Origin: Stenotrophomonas sp046736075
GTDB taxonomy: Bacteria; Pseudomonadota; Gammaproteobacteria; Xanthomonadales; Xanthomonadaceae
NCBI RefSeq assembly: GCF_046736075.1
Contig: NZ_CP177163.1
Coordinates: 1,054,001 to 1,118,000 of the forward strand
DNA length: 64,000 nt
Direction of reading: 5' to 3'
Shown here: one piece after another, positions 9,994-19,689 of the stretch
Layout: the number at the start of each line of letters is the position of its first letter
Position numbering within the stretch: the stretch's first letter is position 1
Translations under genes and position numbers: made by a program
Notes under the pieces: model-generated
The model's input: only the letters and a program-made list of their open reading frames with translations
Told to the model about the DNA's origin: nothing
Database searches by the model: none

Positions 9994-11067
9994 GTGACCA
10001 GCCCCTCCCGCCATGACCGCCTGCTGCGCGCCCTGCGCCGCGAACCGGTGGACTGCACCCCTGTCTGGCTGATGCGCCAGGCCGGCCGTTACCTGCCGGA
10101 GTACCGTGCCACCCGGGCCAAGGCCGGCAGCTTCCTGGCGATGGCCAAGACCCCCGACATCGCCTGCGAAGTCACCCTGCAGCCGCTGCGCCGTTTCGAC
10201 CTCGACGCGGCGATCCTGTTCTCGGACATTCTCACCATCCCCGATGCGATGGGCCTGGAGCTGTACTTCGTCGATGGCGAGGGCCCCAAGTTCCGTCACC
10301 CGGTGCGCGATGCCGCCGCCATCGCCCGGCTGGCGGTGCCGGACATGGAAACCGAACTGCGCTACGTGATGGACGCCGTGCGCGTGATCCGCCGCGAGCT
10401 GGACGGCAAGGTGCCGCTGATCGGGTTCTCCGGCAGCCCGTGGACCTTGGCCTGCTACATGGTCGAAGGCGGCGGCAGCAAGGACTTCGCCCGGATCAAG
10501 GCGATGGCCCTGAACGAACCGGCCGCCCTGCACCAGCTGCTGTCGGTGGTCACCGATGCGGTGATCGCCTACCTGGCGGCCCAGCGCGCCGCCGGCGCCC
10601 AGGTACTGCAGGTGTTCGACACCTGGGGCGGCGTGCTCAGCCCGTCGATGTACCGCGAATTCTCGCTGCGCTACCTGACCCGCATCGCGCAGGAGCTCGA
10701 GCGCGGCCAGGGTGACCAGCGCACCCCGCTGATCCTGTTCGGCAAGGGCACCGGCCTGCACCTGGGCGCACTGGCCGACACCGGTGCCGATGCGCTTGGC
10801 GTGGACTGGACCCTGGACCTGTCCGACGCCGTGGCCCGCACCGGCGGCCGCGTCGCGCTGCAGGGCAACCTCGACCCCGCCACGCTGTACGGCAACCCGG
10901 ACGCCATCGAGCGTGCCGCCGGCCGCGTGCTCGACAGCTACGCCGAGGGCAACGGCGGTTCGCGCGATGGCCACGTGTTCAACCTGGGCCACGGCATGTC
11001 GCCGGACATGAATCCCGACCACGTCGGCGTGCTGGTGGATGCGGTGCATCGCCTCAGCAGGCGCTGA
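9994..11067 (+). CDS. hemE: uroporphyrinogen decarboxylase
   Basis: Cytosolic decarboxylation of uroporphyrinogen III to coproporphyrinogen III, 357 residues. It uses a GTG start at 9994 with AAGGAAG about 8 bases upstream. Active-site sequence PVWLMRQAGRYLPEYR is near residue 25 with the essential Arg and its neighbours; SDILTIPDAMG supplies the catalytic Asp; GFSGSPWTLACYM and NLGHGMSPDMNPDHV are also typical. It is followed by a strong GC-rich hairpin. Confidence 0.97.
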   Translation: MTSPSRHDRLLRALRREPVDCTPVWLMRQAGRYLPEYRATRAKAGSFLAMAKTPDIACEVTLQPLRRFDLDAAILFSDILTIPDAMGLELYFVDGEGPKFRHPVRDAAAIARLAVPDMETELRYVMDAVRVIRRELDGKVPLIGFSGSPWTLACYMVEGGGSKDFARIKAMALNEPAALHQLLSVVTDAVIAYLAAQRAAGAQVLQVFDTWGGVLSPSMYREFSLRYLTRIAQELERGQGDQRTPLILFGKGTGLHLGALADTGADALGVDWTLDLSDAVARTGGRVALQGNLDPATLYGNPDAIERAAGRVLDSYAEGNGGSRDGHVFNLGHGMSPDMNPDHVGVLVDAVHRLSRR

Positions 11068-11073
11068 GGGATC

Positions 11074-11112
11074 GCGCGGGCAGCCGCCGACCACGGTCGG
11101 CGCTGCCCGCGC
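11074..11112 (+). terminator. hairpin after hemE
   Basis: GCGCGGGCAGC pairs with GCTGCCCGCGC, enclosing a second palindrome GCCGACCACGGTCGGC that resembles the SMAG core. CCTATTTT follows, so this may act as a terminator for hemE. The inner palindrome suggests it is built on a REP. Confidence 0.6.
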
Positions 11113-11179
11113 CCTATTTTGACCGCACCCTGATCCCACATCGGCGATCATATGCACCTCGTTGATGAAGGTGCGCACG

Positions 11180-12583
11180 ATGACGACCAGCAGCTACGCC
11201 TCGATACGGCCCCTGTTGTGGCTGGTATCGCTGGCGATCTTCATGCAGATGCTGGATTCGACCATCGTCAACACCGCCCTGCCCGCGATGGCCCGCAGCC
11301 TCGGCGAAAGCCCGCTGCAGATGCAGTCGGTGGTGTTCAGCTACGCGCTGGCCGTGGCCACCTTCATCCCCGCCTCCGGCTGGGTGGCCGACCGTTTCGG
11401 CACGCGCCGCACCTTCCTTGTGGCCATCATCCTGTTCACCCTCGGCTCGCTGGCCTGCGCGCTCGCCCAGACCCTGCACCAGCTGGTTGGCGCGCGTGTC
11501 CTGCAGGGCATCGGCGGCGCCATGCTGCTTCCGGTCGGGCGGCTCGCCGTGATGCGCTCGGTCCCGCGCGAGGAATTCCTGCGCGCCATGAGCTTCATCG
11601 CCATTCCCGCCCTGATCGGCCCGCTCATCGGCCCCACCCTCGGCGGCTGGCTGGTCGAAGTCGCCTCCTGGCACTGGGTGTTCCTGATCAACCTCCCGAT
11701 CGGCGTGATCGGCTACATCGCCGCCATGAAGATCATGCCCGACCACTACGCCGAGCATCGCACCCGCTTCGACCTGCCCGGCTACCTCATGCTCGCCTTC
11801 GGCATGGTGGTGCTGTCGCTGGCGCTGGACGGCATCTCCGGCATGGGCACGCCGCATGCCCTGGTGATGCTGATGACCGTGGCCGGGCTCGCCTCGCTCG
11901 TGGGCTATTGGCTGCACGCCGCCAACTCCACCGCCCCGCTGTTCTCGCTGGCGCTGTTCCACGTCCCCAGCTACCGCATCGGCATCCTCGGCAACCTGTT
12001 CTCGCGCATCGGCAGCGGCGCCATGCCCCTGTTGATTCCCCTGCTCCTGCAGATCGGCATGGGCATGAGCCCGATGAACGCCGGGCTACTGATGATTCCG
12101 GTTGCCGCCGCCGGCATGGTCTCCAAGCGCTATGCGGTCAAGCTCGTCGAGCGCTTCGGCTACCGCCGCGTGCTGATGGTCAACACCGTTCTGGTCGGTC
12201 TGGCGATGGCCAGTTTCATCTTCATGACCCCCGGCCAGCCCGTGTGGCTGCGCGTGGTGCAGCTGGCCGTCTTCGGTGCGGTCAACTCGCTGCAGTTCAC
12301 CGTCATGAACACCGTGACGCTGCGCGATCTCGACCGTGAGTTCGCCAGCCCCGGCAACAGCCTGCTGTCGATGGTGATGATGCTTGCCACCGGCTTCGGC
12401 GCGGCAGCGGCGGGCAGCCTGCTGGCTGCATTCGGCCACCTCGATGTCGCCCACGGCGCCACCGCCGCGCTGCATGCCACCTTCGTCTGCGTGGGGGCCA
12501 TCACCCTGACCTCCACGCTGATCTTCTGGCAGCTTCCCGATACCCGCCCCTCGCCGCGTGACGTCGAGGAAGTGGCCGAATAG
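11180..12583 (+). CDS. MFS multidrug exporter, DHA2 family, MdtD-like
   Basis: Inner-membrane proton-driven exporter, about 467 residues with 14 predicted hydrophobic segments. The N-terminal LDSTIVNTALPAMARSLG is the DHA2 family motif, and GWVADRFGTRRTF is the MFS motif A loop between helices 2 and 3. ARVLQGIGGAMLLPVGRLA is motif B. A start at 11180 (MTTSSYAS) has AAGG at a workable distance; ATG at 11165 is the alternative. It stands alone, tail to tail with the hybrid-kinase cluster. Substrate cannot be predicted. Confidence 0.85.
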   Translation: MTTSSYASIRPLLWLVSLAIFMQMLDSTIVNTALPAMARSLGESPLQMQSVVFSYALAVATFIPASGWVADRFGTRRTFLVAIILFTLGSLACALAQTLHQLVGARVLQGIGGAMLLPVGRLAVMRSVPREEFLRAMSFIAIPALIGPLIGPTLGGWLVEVASWHWVFLINLPIGVIGYIAAMKIMPDHYAEHRTRFDLPGYLMLAFGMVVLSLALDGISGMGTPHALVMLMTVAGLASLVGYWLHAANSTAPLFSLALFHVPSYRIGILGNLFSRIGSGAMPLLIPLLLQIGMGMSPMNAGLLMIPVAAAGMVSKRYAVKLVERFGYRRVLMVNTVLVGLAMASFIFMTPGQPVWLRVVQLAVFGAVNSLQFTVMNTVTLRDLDREFASPGNSLLSMVMMLATGFGAAAAGSLLAAFGHLDVAHGATAALHATFVCVGAITLTSTLIFWQLPDTRPSPRDVEEVAE

Positions 12584-12589
12584 CCCGCG

Positions 12590-15500
12590 CTACGCCGGCG
12601 GCGGCCACGGGCCCAGCGCGCGCGCGATCGCAGCCACCAGCAGATCGCCGGTGACCGGCTTGCGCAGGAAGTCCTTGAACCCGGCCTGGCGCACCTGCGC
12701 CTCGATGGCCGGATCGGTGCGCGCCGTCACCGCGATGATCGGCATCTCGTAGCCCTGGTTGCGGAACTGCTCGGCCAGTTCGATACCGCTCAACCCGGGC
12801 AGATCCAGATCCAGCAGCGCCACGTCGAAGTGGGTATCCATCACCTCGCGCAGGGCGGCCAGCGCGTGCGCGGCATGGATCACCTCATGGCCGCGCGCGC
12901 CCAGCAGGCCGGTCACCACGTCGGCCACCGTCATGTCGTCCTCCACCAGCAGGATGCGCAGCGGCGGCAGCGTGACCACGGCTGCCGCGTCTCCCGGCGC
13001 GGCATCGGCGGCAGCGCCGTGCTGCAGCGGCAACGGCAGGGTGACGCTGAACCGGGTGCCGCTACCCAGCTGGCTGTCCACGTCCACCTGGCCCTGCATC
13101 GCCAGCGCCAGTTCGCGGCAGATCGCCAGGCCCAGCCCGCTGCCGCCGTACTGCGCGGCGGTGCGTGCGCCATCGGCCTGCTCGAAGCGCTTGAACAGAC
13201 GCAGCTGCTGTTCGGCACTGATGCCCGGACCGGTGTCGGCCACTTCGATGTACACGCCACAGTGCGGCGCAATCGCGCGCAGATGCAGGCTGACATGACC
13301 GTGGCTGGTGAACTTGACCGCATTGCCGAGCAGGTTGAGCAGGATCTGGCGCACACGCATCTCATCGCCCACCGCCCAGGTTCCCGGCGGCAACGCGTTG
13401 TCCACCATGAAGCGCAGCTGCTTCTGTTCGGCCAGCGCGCTCATCAGCGTGCACACATCGTGCACCAGCTGGTCCAGCGGGAACGGCTGCGCCTGCAGCT
13501 CCAGCCGGCCCGACTCGATCCGCGCGAGGTCCAGTGCGTCGTTGACCAGGTGCAGCAGATGCTCGCCGGCATGGCGGATCGATTCGGTGTAGCTGCGCTG
13601 TTTCGGGTCCAGCGGTGAGGCCAGCAGCAGTTCGCTCATGCCCAGCACGCCGGTCATCGGGGTGCGCACTTCGTGGCCGAGGTTGGCCAGGAAGCGGGTC
13701 TTGGCCATCGATGCCTGTTCGGCCAGCTCCTGCTTGTGCAGCGCCAGCTGATAGGCGTGTTTGCGCTGCAGGCGGCGCCGGTACAACCAGGCGAACAGGC
13801 TCAGCGACAGCAGCACCAGCGAGGTCAGCAGCAGCACGCCGGAGACACTGCGCCACCACGGTGGCAGCACCCGGAATTCCAGCACCTGCACCCGCGACCA
13901 GATGTGGTCGGCCGAGCGGGCCTGCACTTCCAGCCGGTAGCGCCCCGGCGACAGCCGCGAGAACAGGCGCTCGCCGGCCGGGCCCACTTCGACCCAGTCC
14001 GGGTCGTAGCCGGCCAGGCGGTAACGGTAGGTGTTGGACGAGGAATCGGCGAAGGACAGCAGCCGCGCCACGATGCGCAGGTCGCGGTCGCCATCGGCGA
14101 TCTCCAGCGGGTTGACGTGGGTCAGGTCGATCACGCGCTCGCCGCGGCGCACCTCCACCCGTTCGATCACCAGCGGCGCGCGCCGCGTGGACGGCTTCAC
14201 CTGCGCCGGATCGAACACCACCACACCGGCCGGCGTACCACCGGCGATGCGACCACTGGCCGTCATGGTCAGCGTGCGGCGGCGGAACTCCTGGCTGGGC
14301 AGACCATCGTGCACGCCGTACAGGCGCACGTTCTCGCTGTGCGGATCGGCGCGCACCAATCCGCGTGCGCTGGCCGCCCACACCACGCCCTGCGCATCGA
14401 CCACCAGGCCCGTCGCGGACACCTCCGGATAGCCGCGCTCGCTGCCGATCTGCGCGGTATGCACCAGCCGTTCGTTCTGCCAGCGGTACTGGCTCAGGCG
14501 GCCCTCTTCGGACAGCCACACCGAGCCGTCGGCTGCCCAGGCCATCGCGTACACGCCGCCGCTGGGGCTGCCCGGTACCGGCTCGAAACGACGGCGCATC
14601 GGCACCCATCGCATCAGGCCCTGATTGGTGGCCTGCCACAGGTGATCGCCGGGGCCGCACTGGATGTCCTGGGTCATCTGCCCGGGCGCCATGCCCGCAT
14701 GGCCCAGCCCGACCTGGTTGAGCACACGGCCATCCAGATCGCGCTGCTGCAGGCCGTTGGAGGCCATCGCCCAGAGCCGGTTGCCATCGCACACGATCAG
14801 CGCCTCGATCGCGCCCTCCATCGACGCATCGACCGCGGCATCGCGCCCCCAGCGGCGGGTGCGCCCGTCCTTGGGGTCGTAGCGCGTCAGCGCGTCCCAC
14901 GAACCGATCCAGACCTGCCCGCGAGGGTCCTCGACAACCGACTGCAGCCACTGGGTGCCATCGACCCAGGTCTTGTGCTGCTCGATCTGCCCGGTCACCG
15001 GATCGAACTTGTCCAGCGCCCCGTGCGTGCCAACCGTCCACACCCCGCCATCGGCGGCGGCGGCCATGCCGAGTGCATAGGCGTTGCGCAGCGAGGCCGG
15101 ATCGTCCTCCAGGCGCGACAGCAGCGAGAACTGCCACCAGCGCGGCAACAGATGCCACAACCCGCCATTGGCGCTGGCCATCCAGATGCCGCCTTCGCGG
15201 TCTTCATAGGCACCGGTCCAGTTCGGGCGCACCTGCCCGCGTGCCACCGCGCTGTACAGCGGCACCTGCTGGAACTGGTTGTCGTAGGCGCGGCCGAGGC
15301 CCGAGCGCGTGTCCAGCCAATACCCGCCCTGCTCGTCGCGCAGCATCATGCCCAGGATCTGGTCGCCCGCCGACACCTTCCACGGCGCCGGTTCGAAACG
15401 CCCGTCCGGACGCCGCACCACCACCCCGGCATTGGTGTTGATCCACAGGCTGCCATCGGACTCGGGAGTGAGGCCGTTGATCATCGCCAGCGGCAGCTGG

Positions 15501-16129
15501 TGCGCGGGCACGCGCTCGAAATCGTGGCCGGTCCAGCGCGCCAGCCCCGCCTTCGTGCCGACCCACAGGGTGCCGTCCGGGGTGGTGGTCAGGTTGCCCA
15601 CCGATGCGGACGGCAGGCTGCGCGGATTGTGCGGTTCGGGCATGTAGCGGGTGATGGTGCCGTCGCGGTCCATGCGGTGCAGGCCGCCTTCGAACGTACC
15701 GAACCAGATCGCGCCGTCCGGTGTGGAGGCCACGCTCCAGATCGTGTTGCTGCCGATCTCCGGATGGTTCTGGCGGTCATGGAACCGCAGCTCGCGCCGA
15801 TCGGCCGACATCATCACCAGGCCGGCGTGCTCGGTGCCGATCCAGAGCCGGTTGCGCGGATCGACGTGCACCGTCCAGATGTGGTTGTCGCGCAGGCCAT
15901 CCTCGGCGCGCCAGATCCGGTAGTTGCGTCCGTCGAAGCGCGCCAGGCCGTCGTTGGTGGCGATCCACAGGTAGCCGTAGCGATCCTCGGCCATGCGGTT
16001 GACCGTGTTGGACGGCAGGCCGTCGAACACCGTCACCTGGCGGGGCGTGGGCGGTACCGGCTGCGCGGCAGCCAGGCCGGCACAGGACACACCCACGGCG
16101 ATGAGGAGCAACCACAGCAGACGCAACAC
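12590..16129 (-). CDS. hybrid sensor histidine kinase with two-component regulator propellers (canonical, copy 1)
   Basis: About 1179 residues from a GTG start at 16129; TTG at 16132 is an alternative, and GGGAG lies just upstream. Order: signal peptide (LLWLLLIAVGVSCAGLAAAQ), about 600 residues of propeller repeats of the type DRYGYLWIATNDGLARFDG, Y_Y_Y domain around 650-755, one membrane helix around 758-780, HisKA with H819 in LGHEVRTPM, HATPase with intact N-box (RQILLNLLGNAVKF), ADTGPGIS and GGSGLGLAI, then a receiver with VEDD, phosphoacceptor D1107 in LLDLDLPG and the RKPV lysine. There is no DNA-binding output. It is the last gene of the cluster, 104 bp after copy 2. The ligand is unknown; propeller-Y_Y_Y sensors often bind carbohydrates. 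Confidence 0.93.
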   Translation of the reverse strand: MLRLLWLLLIAVGVSCAGLAAAQPVPPTPRQVTVFDGLPSNTVNRMAEDRYGYLWIATNDGLARFDGRNYRIWRAEDGLRDNHIWTVHVDPRNRLWIGTEHAGLVMMSADRRELRFHDRQNHPEIGSNTIWSVASTPDGAIWFGTFEGGLHRMDRDGTITRYMPEPHNPRSLPSASVGNLTTTPDGTLWVGTKAGLARWTGHDFERVPAHQLPLAMINGLTPESDGSLWINTNAGVVVRRPDGRFEPAPWKVSAGDQILGMMLRDEQGGYWLDTRSGLGRAYDNQFQQVPLYSAVARGQVRPNWTGAYEDREGGIWMASANGGLWHLLPRWWQFSLLSRLEDDPASLRNAYALGMAAAADGGVWTVGTHGALDKFDPVTGQIEQHKTWVDGTQWLQSVVEDPRGQVWIGSWDALTRYDPKDGRTRRWGRDAAVDASMEGAIEALIVCDGNRLWAMASNGLQQRDLDGRVLNQVGLGHAGMAPGQMTQDIQCGPGDHLWQATNQGLMRWVPMRRRFEPVPGSPSGGVYAMAWAADGSVWLSEEGRLSQYRWQNERLVHTAQIGSERGYPEVSATGLVVDAQGVVWAASARGLVRADPHSENVRLYGVHDGLPSQEFRRRTLTMTASGRIAGGTPAGVVVFDPAQVKPSTRRAPLVIERVEVRRGERVIDLTHVNPLEIADGDRDLRIVARLLSFADSSSNTYRYRLAGYDPDWVEVGPAGERLFSRLSPGRYRLEVQARSADHIWSRVQVLEFRVLPPWWRSVSGVLLLTSLVLLSLSLFAWLYRRRLQRKHAYQLALHKQELAEQASMAKTRFLANLGHEVRTPMTGVLGMSELLLASPLDPKQRSYTESIRHAGEHLLHLVNDALDLARIESGRLELQAQPFPLDQLVHDVCTLMSALAEQKQLRFMVDNALPPGTWAVGDEMRVRQILLNLLGNAVKFTSHGHVSLHLRAIAPHCGVYIEVADTGPGISAEQQLRLFKRFEQADGARTAAQYGGSGLGLAICRELALAMQGQVDVDSQLGSGTRFSVTLPLPLQHGAAADAAPGDAAAVVTLPPLRILLVEDDMTVADVVTGLLGARGHEVIHAAHALAALREVMDTHFDVALLDLDLPGLSGIELAEQFRNQGYEMPIIAVTARTDPAIEAQVRQAGFKDFLRKPVTGDLLVAAIARALGPWPPPA

Positions 16130-16233
16130 CAATGGATCTCCCGAGTCTGTCCGTCCATTCCCTGCGCCCGCCGCTGGCGGGCATGCGTCCGTCCCGGTCC
16201 CCGGGCAGCGATCCACATACTAAACCGCCCGGC

Positions 16234-19200
16234 TCACCGCGTCGCCTCCGGCCCGGCCTGCAGCAGCGCCTCGATGGCGGCGGCGCTCAGCGCCAGCGGC
16301 AGCACGCCGAGCGCCCCGGCCATGCGCGCCTGCGCAACCCGCGCCGACGTGGGCGCCGGGTCGAGCAACCACGCCGGTGCGGACCAGCCCCGGTCCCGGG
16401 CCAACCCGATCAGCGCCAGACCATCGATGCCCGGCAGGCTGCCCTCCACCAGCAGGGCGGCCAACGGTGCCGCCGACAGCACCGGCAACGCGGCCAGCGC
16501 ATGCACGGCGTGCACCACGGTGCGCCCCTGCGCGCGCAGGCCGTCGGCCAGGCGGCGCGCCGTGGCGGTGTCCTGCATCGCCAGCAGTACCGGGGGCAGC
16601 GCGCAGGCCGTGGGGTCTTCGACAGGGTCCACGCCGCTGCCCTCCTGCAGGCCGCCCTCCATCGGCAGGCTCAGCATCACGCGCCAGCCATCCGGCGCGG
16701 CCACCACCGCGAGCCGGCCCGCCATGCCCTCCGCGCGCAGCCGCGCCGGGCCCAGCGCCAGCAGCAGCCCATCGCGGCTTGGGGTGGGGGTCGGCAGCAC
16801 CGCCCTGCCGGCAGCACGGCGTCCGCCACGCATGTGCGCCGCCAGCGCCACCAGAACGCCGCTCCGGCCGGGCAACGGGGCGGCATGCAGCAGCAGTTGC
16901 CGGGCACCGGTCTGCTCGGCCAGGGCGCGCAGGGCATGCTGGACGCACTGTGCCATGCGCACCGGATCGCCCCGGCCGGTCAGCGTTGGCGCCAGCGCCA
17001 GGCAACCGGCCAGCGACTGCCCGCGCTGGCACAGCGGCAGCACCTCGGTGGCCAGCACCCGCTGCAGCACGGGCAGCGGGGCGAACCGGCGCGTGTGCAG
17101 GAGCAGCCGTCCCGCGTCGATCCGCGCGGTATCCAGGGTGTCGTCCACGATGCGCAGCAATTGGTGGCCCGCCCGATGGATCCGCTGCACCTGCGCACGC
17201 GGTGCCGGGGCCAGGCCGGCATCGAGCAGCAGTTCGCTCATGCCCAGCACACCGGTCAGCGGTGTGCGGATTTCATGCCCCAACGTTGCCAGGTAGTCCG
17301 CCTTGGCCTGCCCGGCCCGCTCGTCGGCGGCCTGGCGTAGCGCAGCCTCGCCCCGTGCGCGCCGCTGCCGTCGCAGGCGCCGCCACAGGCCGGCCACCAC
17401 CAGCCCCAGCACGCCACCGCAGAGCGCCAGTGCCACGCGCACGTCGGTTCGTTCCAGCACGGTGGGCGCCATGTGCACCTCGACCACCTGCGCGTCCGAC
17501 CAGGGGCCCTGCGCACGCCGCGCCTGGTAGAGGACACGGTGGTGGCCCGGCGCCAACCGGGGAAACTCACGGATGCCGGGCCGGCCGATGCCGATCCAGC
17601 CGGCCTGCTGCCCCGCCATGCGCATCCGGTACTCACGCCTTCGCCCGTCGCTGGACAGCACGCGCACCTGCACCCGCAGGTCGCGGTCGCCGGGCTGCAG
17701 GCGCAGGGGCGAGGCAGGCGGCAGTTCCACCAGCACCCCGTGCCGGCGCACCTGCACCCGGTCCAGCACCGGCGGCGGATCGGGCCGCGCGGCCCCCAGC
17801 GCGGCCGCATCCAGCAGCACTGCGTCGCCGCCCTGCAACAGCGGCAGCAGCACCCGCGGACCGGCACGCAGCAGGGGCCCGCCACCGAGCGCGGCAACCG
17901 GCAGGCCATCGGCAGGTGTCAGCAGTCGCGTTGCCTGCCGACCGGGGGCCAGCTGCAGCACCCCTCGCGCCGTGCCCGCCCACAGCGCGCCGTCGGCATC
18001 GCCCGTCAGTGACCGTACCGGTCCGTCCTCCGGCCCCAGCGTCCGCCGCGCCACCTCCACCAGCTGGCCGCCCTGCCAGCGGTACGCGATCACCGCCGAA
18101 CGCGCGGCCACCCACAGGCGGTCCTGCGCATCCACATGCAGGGCTGTCACCGCCCCCTCGGTTCGCATCGGCACCGGCACCGGTGCGGGTGCGCGGTGCG
18201 GGCGCTGCGGGTGCCAGCGGTGCAACCCGGCCGCGTCACCCATCCACAGCGTGCCATCGGCAGTGCATTGCACCGCAGCGGCGGCGGGTGTGGCCCGCAC
18301 GCCGGCCCCGCCGCGCACCCAGCGGCCGCGCACGGCGCCGTGCAGATCGCGCTGCTCCAGCGTCTCGCCCTCCAGCAGCCACAGGTGCGGGCCACAGCTG
18401 CGCAGCAGCCGCCCGGCGTCCAGCGCCCCAGGTGCCGATGCCGGCCAGTGCCGCCGCGCACCACTGCGCGGGTCCCAGCGGGTCAATCCGTCTGCAGCGG
18501 CGATCCATACCTGGCCGCGTGCGTCCTCCACCACCGCCCGCCGTTGCCCAGGCGCTGCGCCGGACATGCGCAGCCGTCGCGTGCGCTGCGCCGTGGCGCC
18601 GTCGATCCAGTACAGCCCCGCGCCGGGCCCGGCCTGCCACGCGCCGCCCGCCCGGCTGGCCGCAAACGCAGGCAAGGCAGCGTCGGCCTGCGCCGGGAGG
18701 TTGCCGTGCACGGCATGGAACGCCTTCCAGTCCGGCCGCAGCCGCCACGCACCCAGGTGCGCACCCAGCAGCCACACCCCGCCATCGCGATCCTCGTGCA
18801 GCCGTACCACGCGCGGTCGCGCACGGCCCACCGGCACCGTCAACGAGACCGCCCGCTGCGCGCCCGTATGCGGATCTTCGCGCCACACCCGGTCGTCCCG
18901 CGCGAGCCAGCGCGCTCCGTCGCGCCCAACGCCGAGCAGGCGCAGACCCGGCGACTGTCCGTGCATGGCCGGTGTACCGGCGGCGGTGTACAGGCGCACG
19001 CCGTCGACGGCGCCCACCCACATGTGGCGTCCCGCAGGCGCCAGCGCGTGTATTGCCTGGCCCGGTGTGGCGGTGGGCAGGAAGGCGCCATTGCGCCAGC
19101 GCGCCAGGCCCCCAGCCGTGCCGATCCACACTGTGTCATCGGGGCCCAGCGCAAGCGCGCGCACGCGCAGCGACGGCAGTCGCGCCGGTCCCTCGCCGGG

Positions 19201-19689
19201 CACGAAGCGGTCGATCCGCCCATCGGCGGCCCGGCGATACAGGCCGGCATCGCGCGTGCCGAACCAGACCGTGCCGTCGGCCAGGGGCAGCAACGTGGTG
19301 ACCGCACCCGCCGCGACCGGTTGCGAACGTCCTTCATCCAGACGCAGCACCTGCTGGCGATCGGCGGAAAGGCGCAGCAAGTGGCCACTTCCAGTGCCGA
19401 CCCATAGCCGGTTCCGCGTATCCAGTGCAACGCTGGTGACGTCGTTGTCCGGCAGCCCCTGCTCCATCCGCCACAGCCGGAAGCGACGGCCATCGTGACG
19501 TGCCAGTCCATCGGACGTGGCGAACCAGCGGTAGCCCTGGCGGTCCTCCGCGATCTGGTACACCCGATCCGACGGCAGTCCCTCGCGCATCGATACGCGC
19601 ACCGCATCGGGTACCGCGCCCGATGCCGCAGACACCGCGCACAGCCCGGCGCACAGCGCCACCGCCCAGCCCCGCACCCGCCGCATCAT
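16234..19689 (-). CDS. propeller hybrid kinase with degenerate ATPase and receiver domains (copy 2)
   Basis: About 1151 residues with the same layout as copy 1: signal peptide, propellers (VYQIAEDRQGYRWFATSDGL onward), Y_Y_Y domain, membrane helix near 755, HisKA. The H-box LGHEIRTPL is intact with H805. The ATPase domain has kept its length and its GDPVRM lead-in, but the N-box, DTGPG and GxGLG motifs are all missing. In the receiver the acidic pair reads AMQD, the phosphoacceptor position is Glu (E1082 in LLVEGSLPG), and the RKP lysine is absent. The frame is open throughout, so this is divergence rather than recent decay. Its ATG overlaps the stop of copy 3 (ATGA), so the pair is translated together. 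Confidence 0.9.
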   Translation of the reverse strand: MMRRVRGWAVALCAGLCAVSAASGAVPDAVRVSMREGLPSDRVYQIAEDRQGYRWFATSDGLARHDGRRFRLWRMEQGLPDNDVTSVALDTRNRLWVGTGSGHLLRLSADRQQVLRLDEGRSQPVAAGAVTTLLPLADGTVWFGTRDAGLYRRAADGRIDRFVPGEGPARLPSLRVRALALGPDDTVWIGTAGGLARWRNGAFLPTATPGQAIHALAPAGRHMWVGAVDGVRLYTAAGTPAMHGQSPGLRLLGVGRDGARWLARDDRVWREDPHTGAQRAVSLTVPVGRARPRVVRLHEDRDGGVWLLGAHLGAWRLRPDWKAFHAVHGNLPAQADAALPAFAASRAGGAWQAGPGAGLYWIDGATAQRTRRLRMSGAAPGQRRAVVEDARGQVWIAAADGLTRWDPRSGARRHWPASAPGALDAGRLLRSCGPHLWLLEGETLEQRDLHGAVRGRWVRGGAGVRATPAAAAVQCTADGTLWMGDAAGLHRWHPQRPHRAPAPVPVPMRTEGAVTALHVDAQDRLWVAARSAVIAYRWQGGQLVEVARRTLGPEDGPVRSLTGDADGALWAGTARGVLQLAPGRQATRLLTPADGLPVAALGGGPLLRAGPRVLLPLLQGGDAVLLDAAALGAARPDPPPVLDRVQVRRHGVLVELPPASPLRLQPGDRDLRVQVRVLSSDGRRREYRMRMAGQQAGWIGIGRPGIREFPRLAPGHHRVLYQARRAQGPWSDAQVVEVHMAPTVLERTDVRVALALCGGVLGLVVAGLWRRLRRQRRARGEAALRQAADERAGQAKADYLATLGHEIRTPLTGVLGMSELLLDAGLAPAPRAQVQRIHRAGHQLLRIVDDTLDTARIDAGRLLLHTRRFAPLPVLQRVLATEVLPLCQRGQSLAGCLALAPTLTGRGDPVRMAQCVQHALRALAEQTGARQLLLHAAPLPGRSGVLVALAAHMRGGRRAAGRAVLPTPTPSRDGLLLALGPARLRAEGMAGRLAVVAAPDGWRVMLSLPMEGGLQEGSGVDPVEDPTACALPPVLLAMQDTATARRLADGLRAQGRTVVHAVHALAALPVLSAAPLAALLVEGSLPGIDGLALIGLARDRGWSAPAWLLDPAPTSARVAQARMAGALGVLPLALSAAAIEALLQAGPEATR

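Noticed and set aside
16234..19689. Pseudogene status for copy 2 of the propeller kinases
   Set aside because: Motif loss is confined to the ATPase and receiver domains, while the 1151-codon frame, signal peptide, propellers, membrane helix and H-box are intact, so it is treated as a functional divergent protein.
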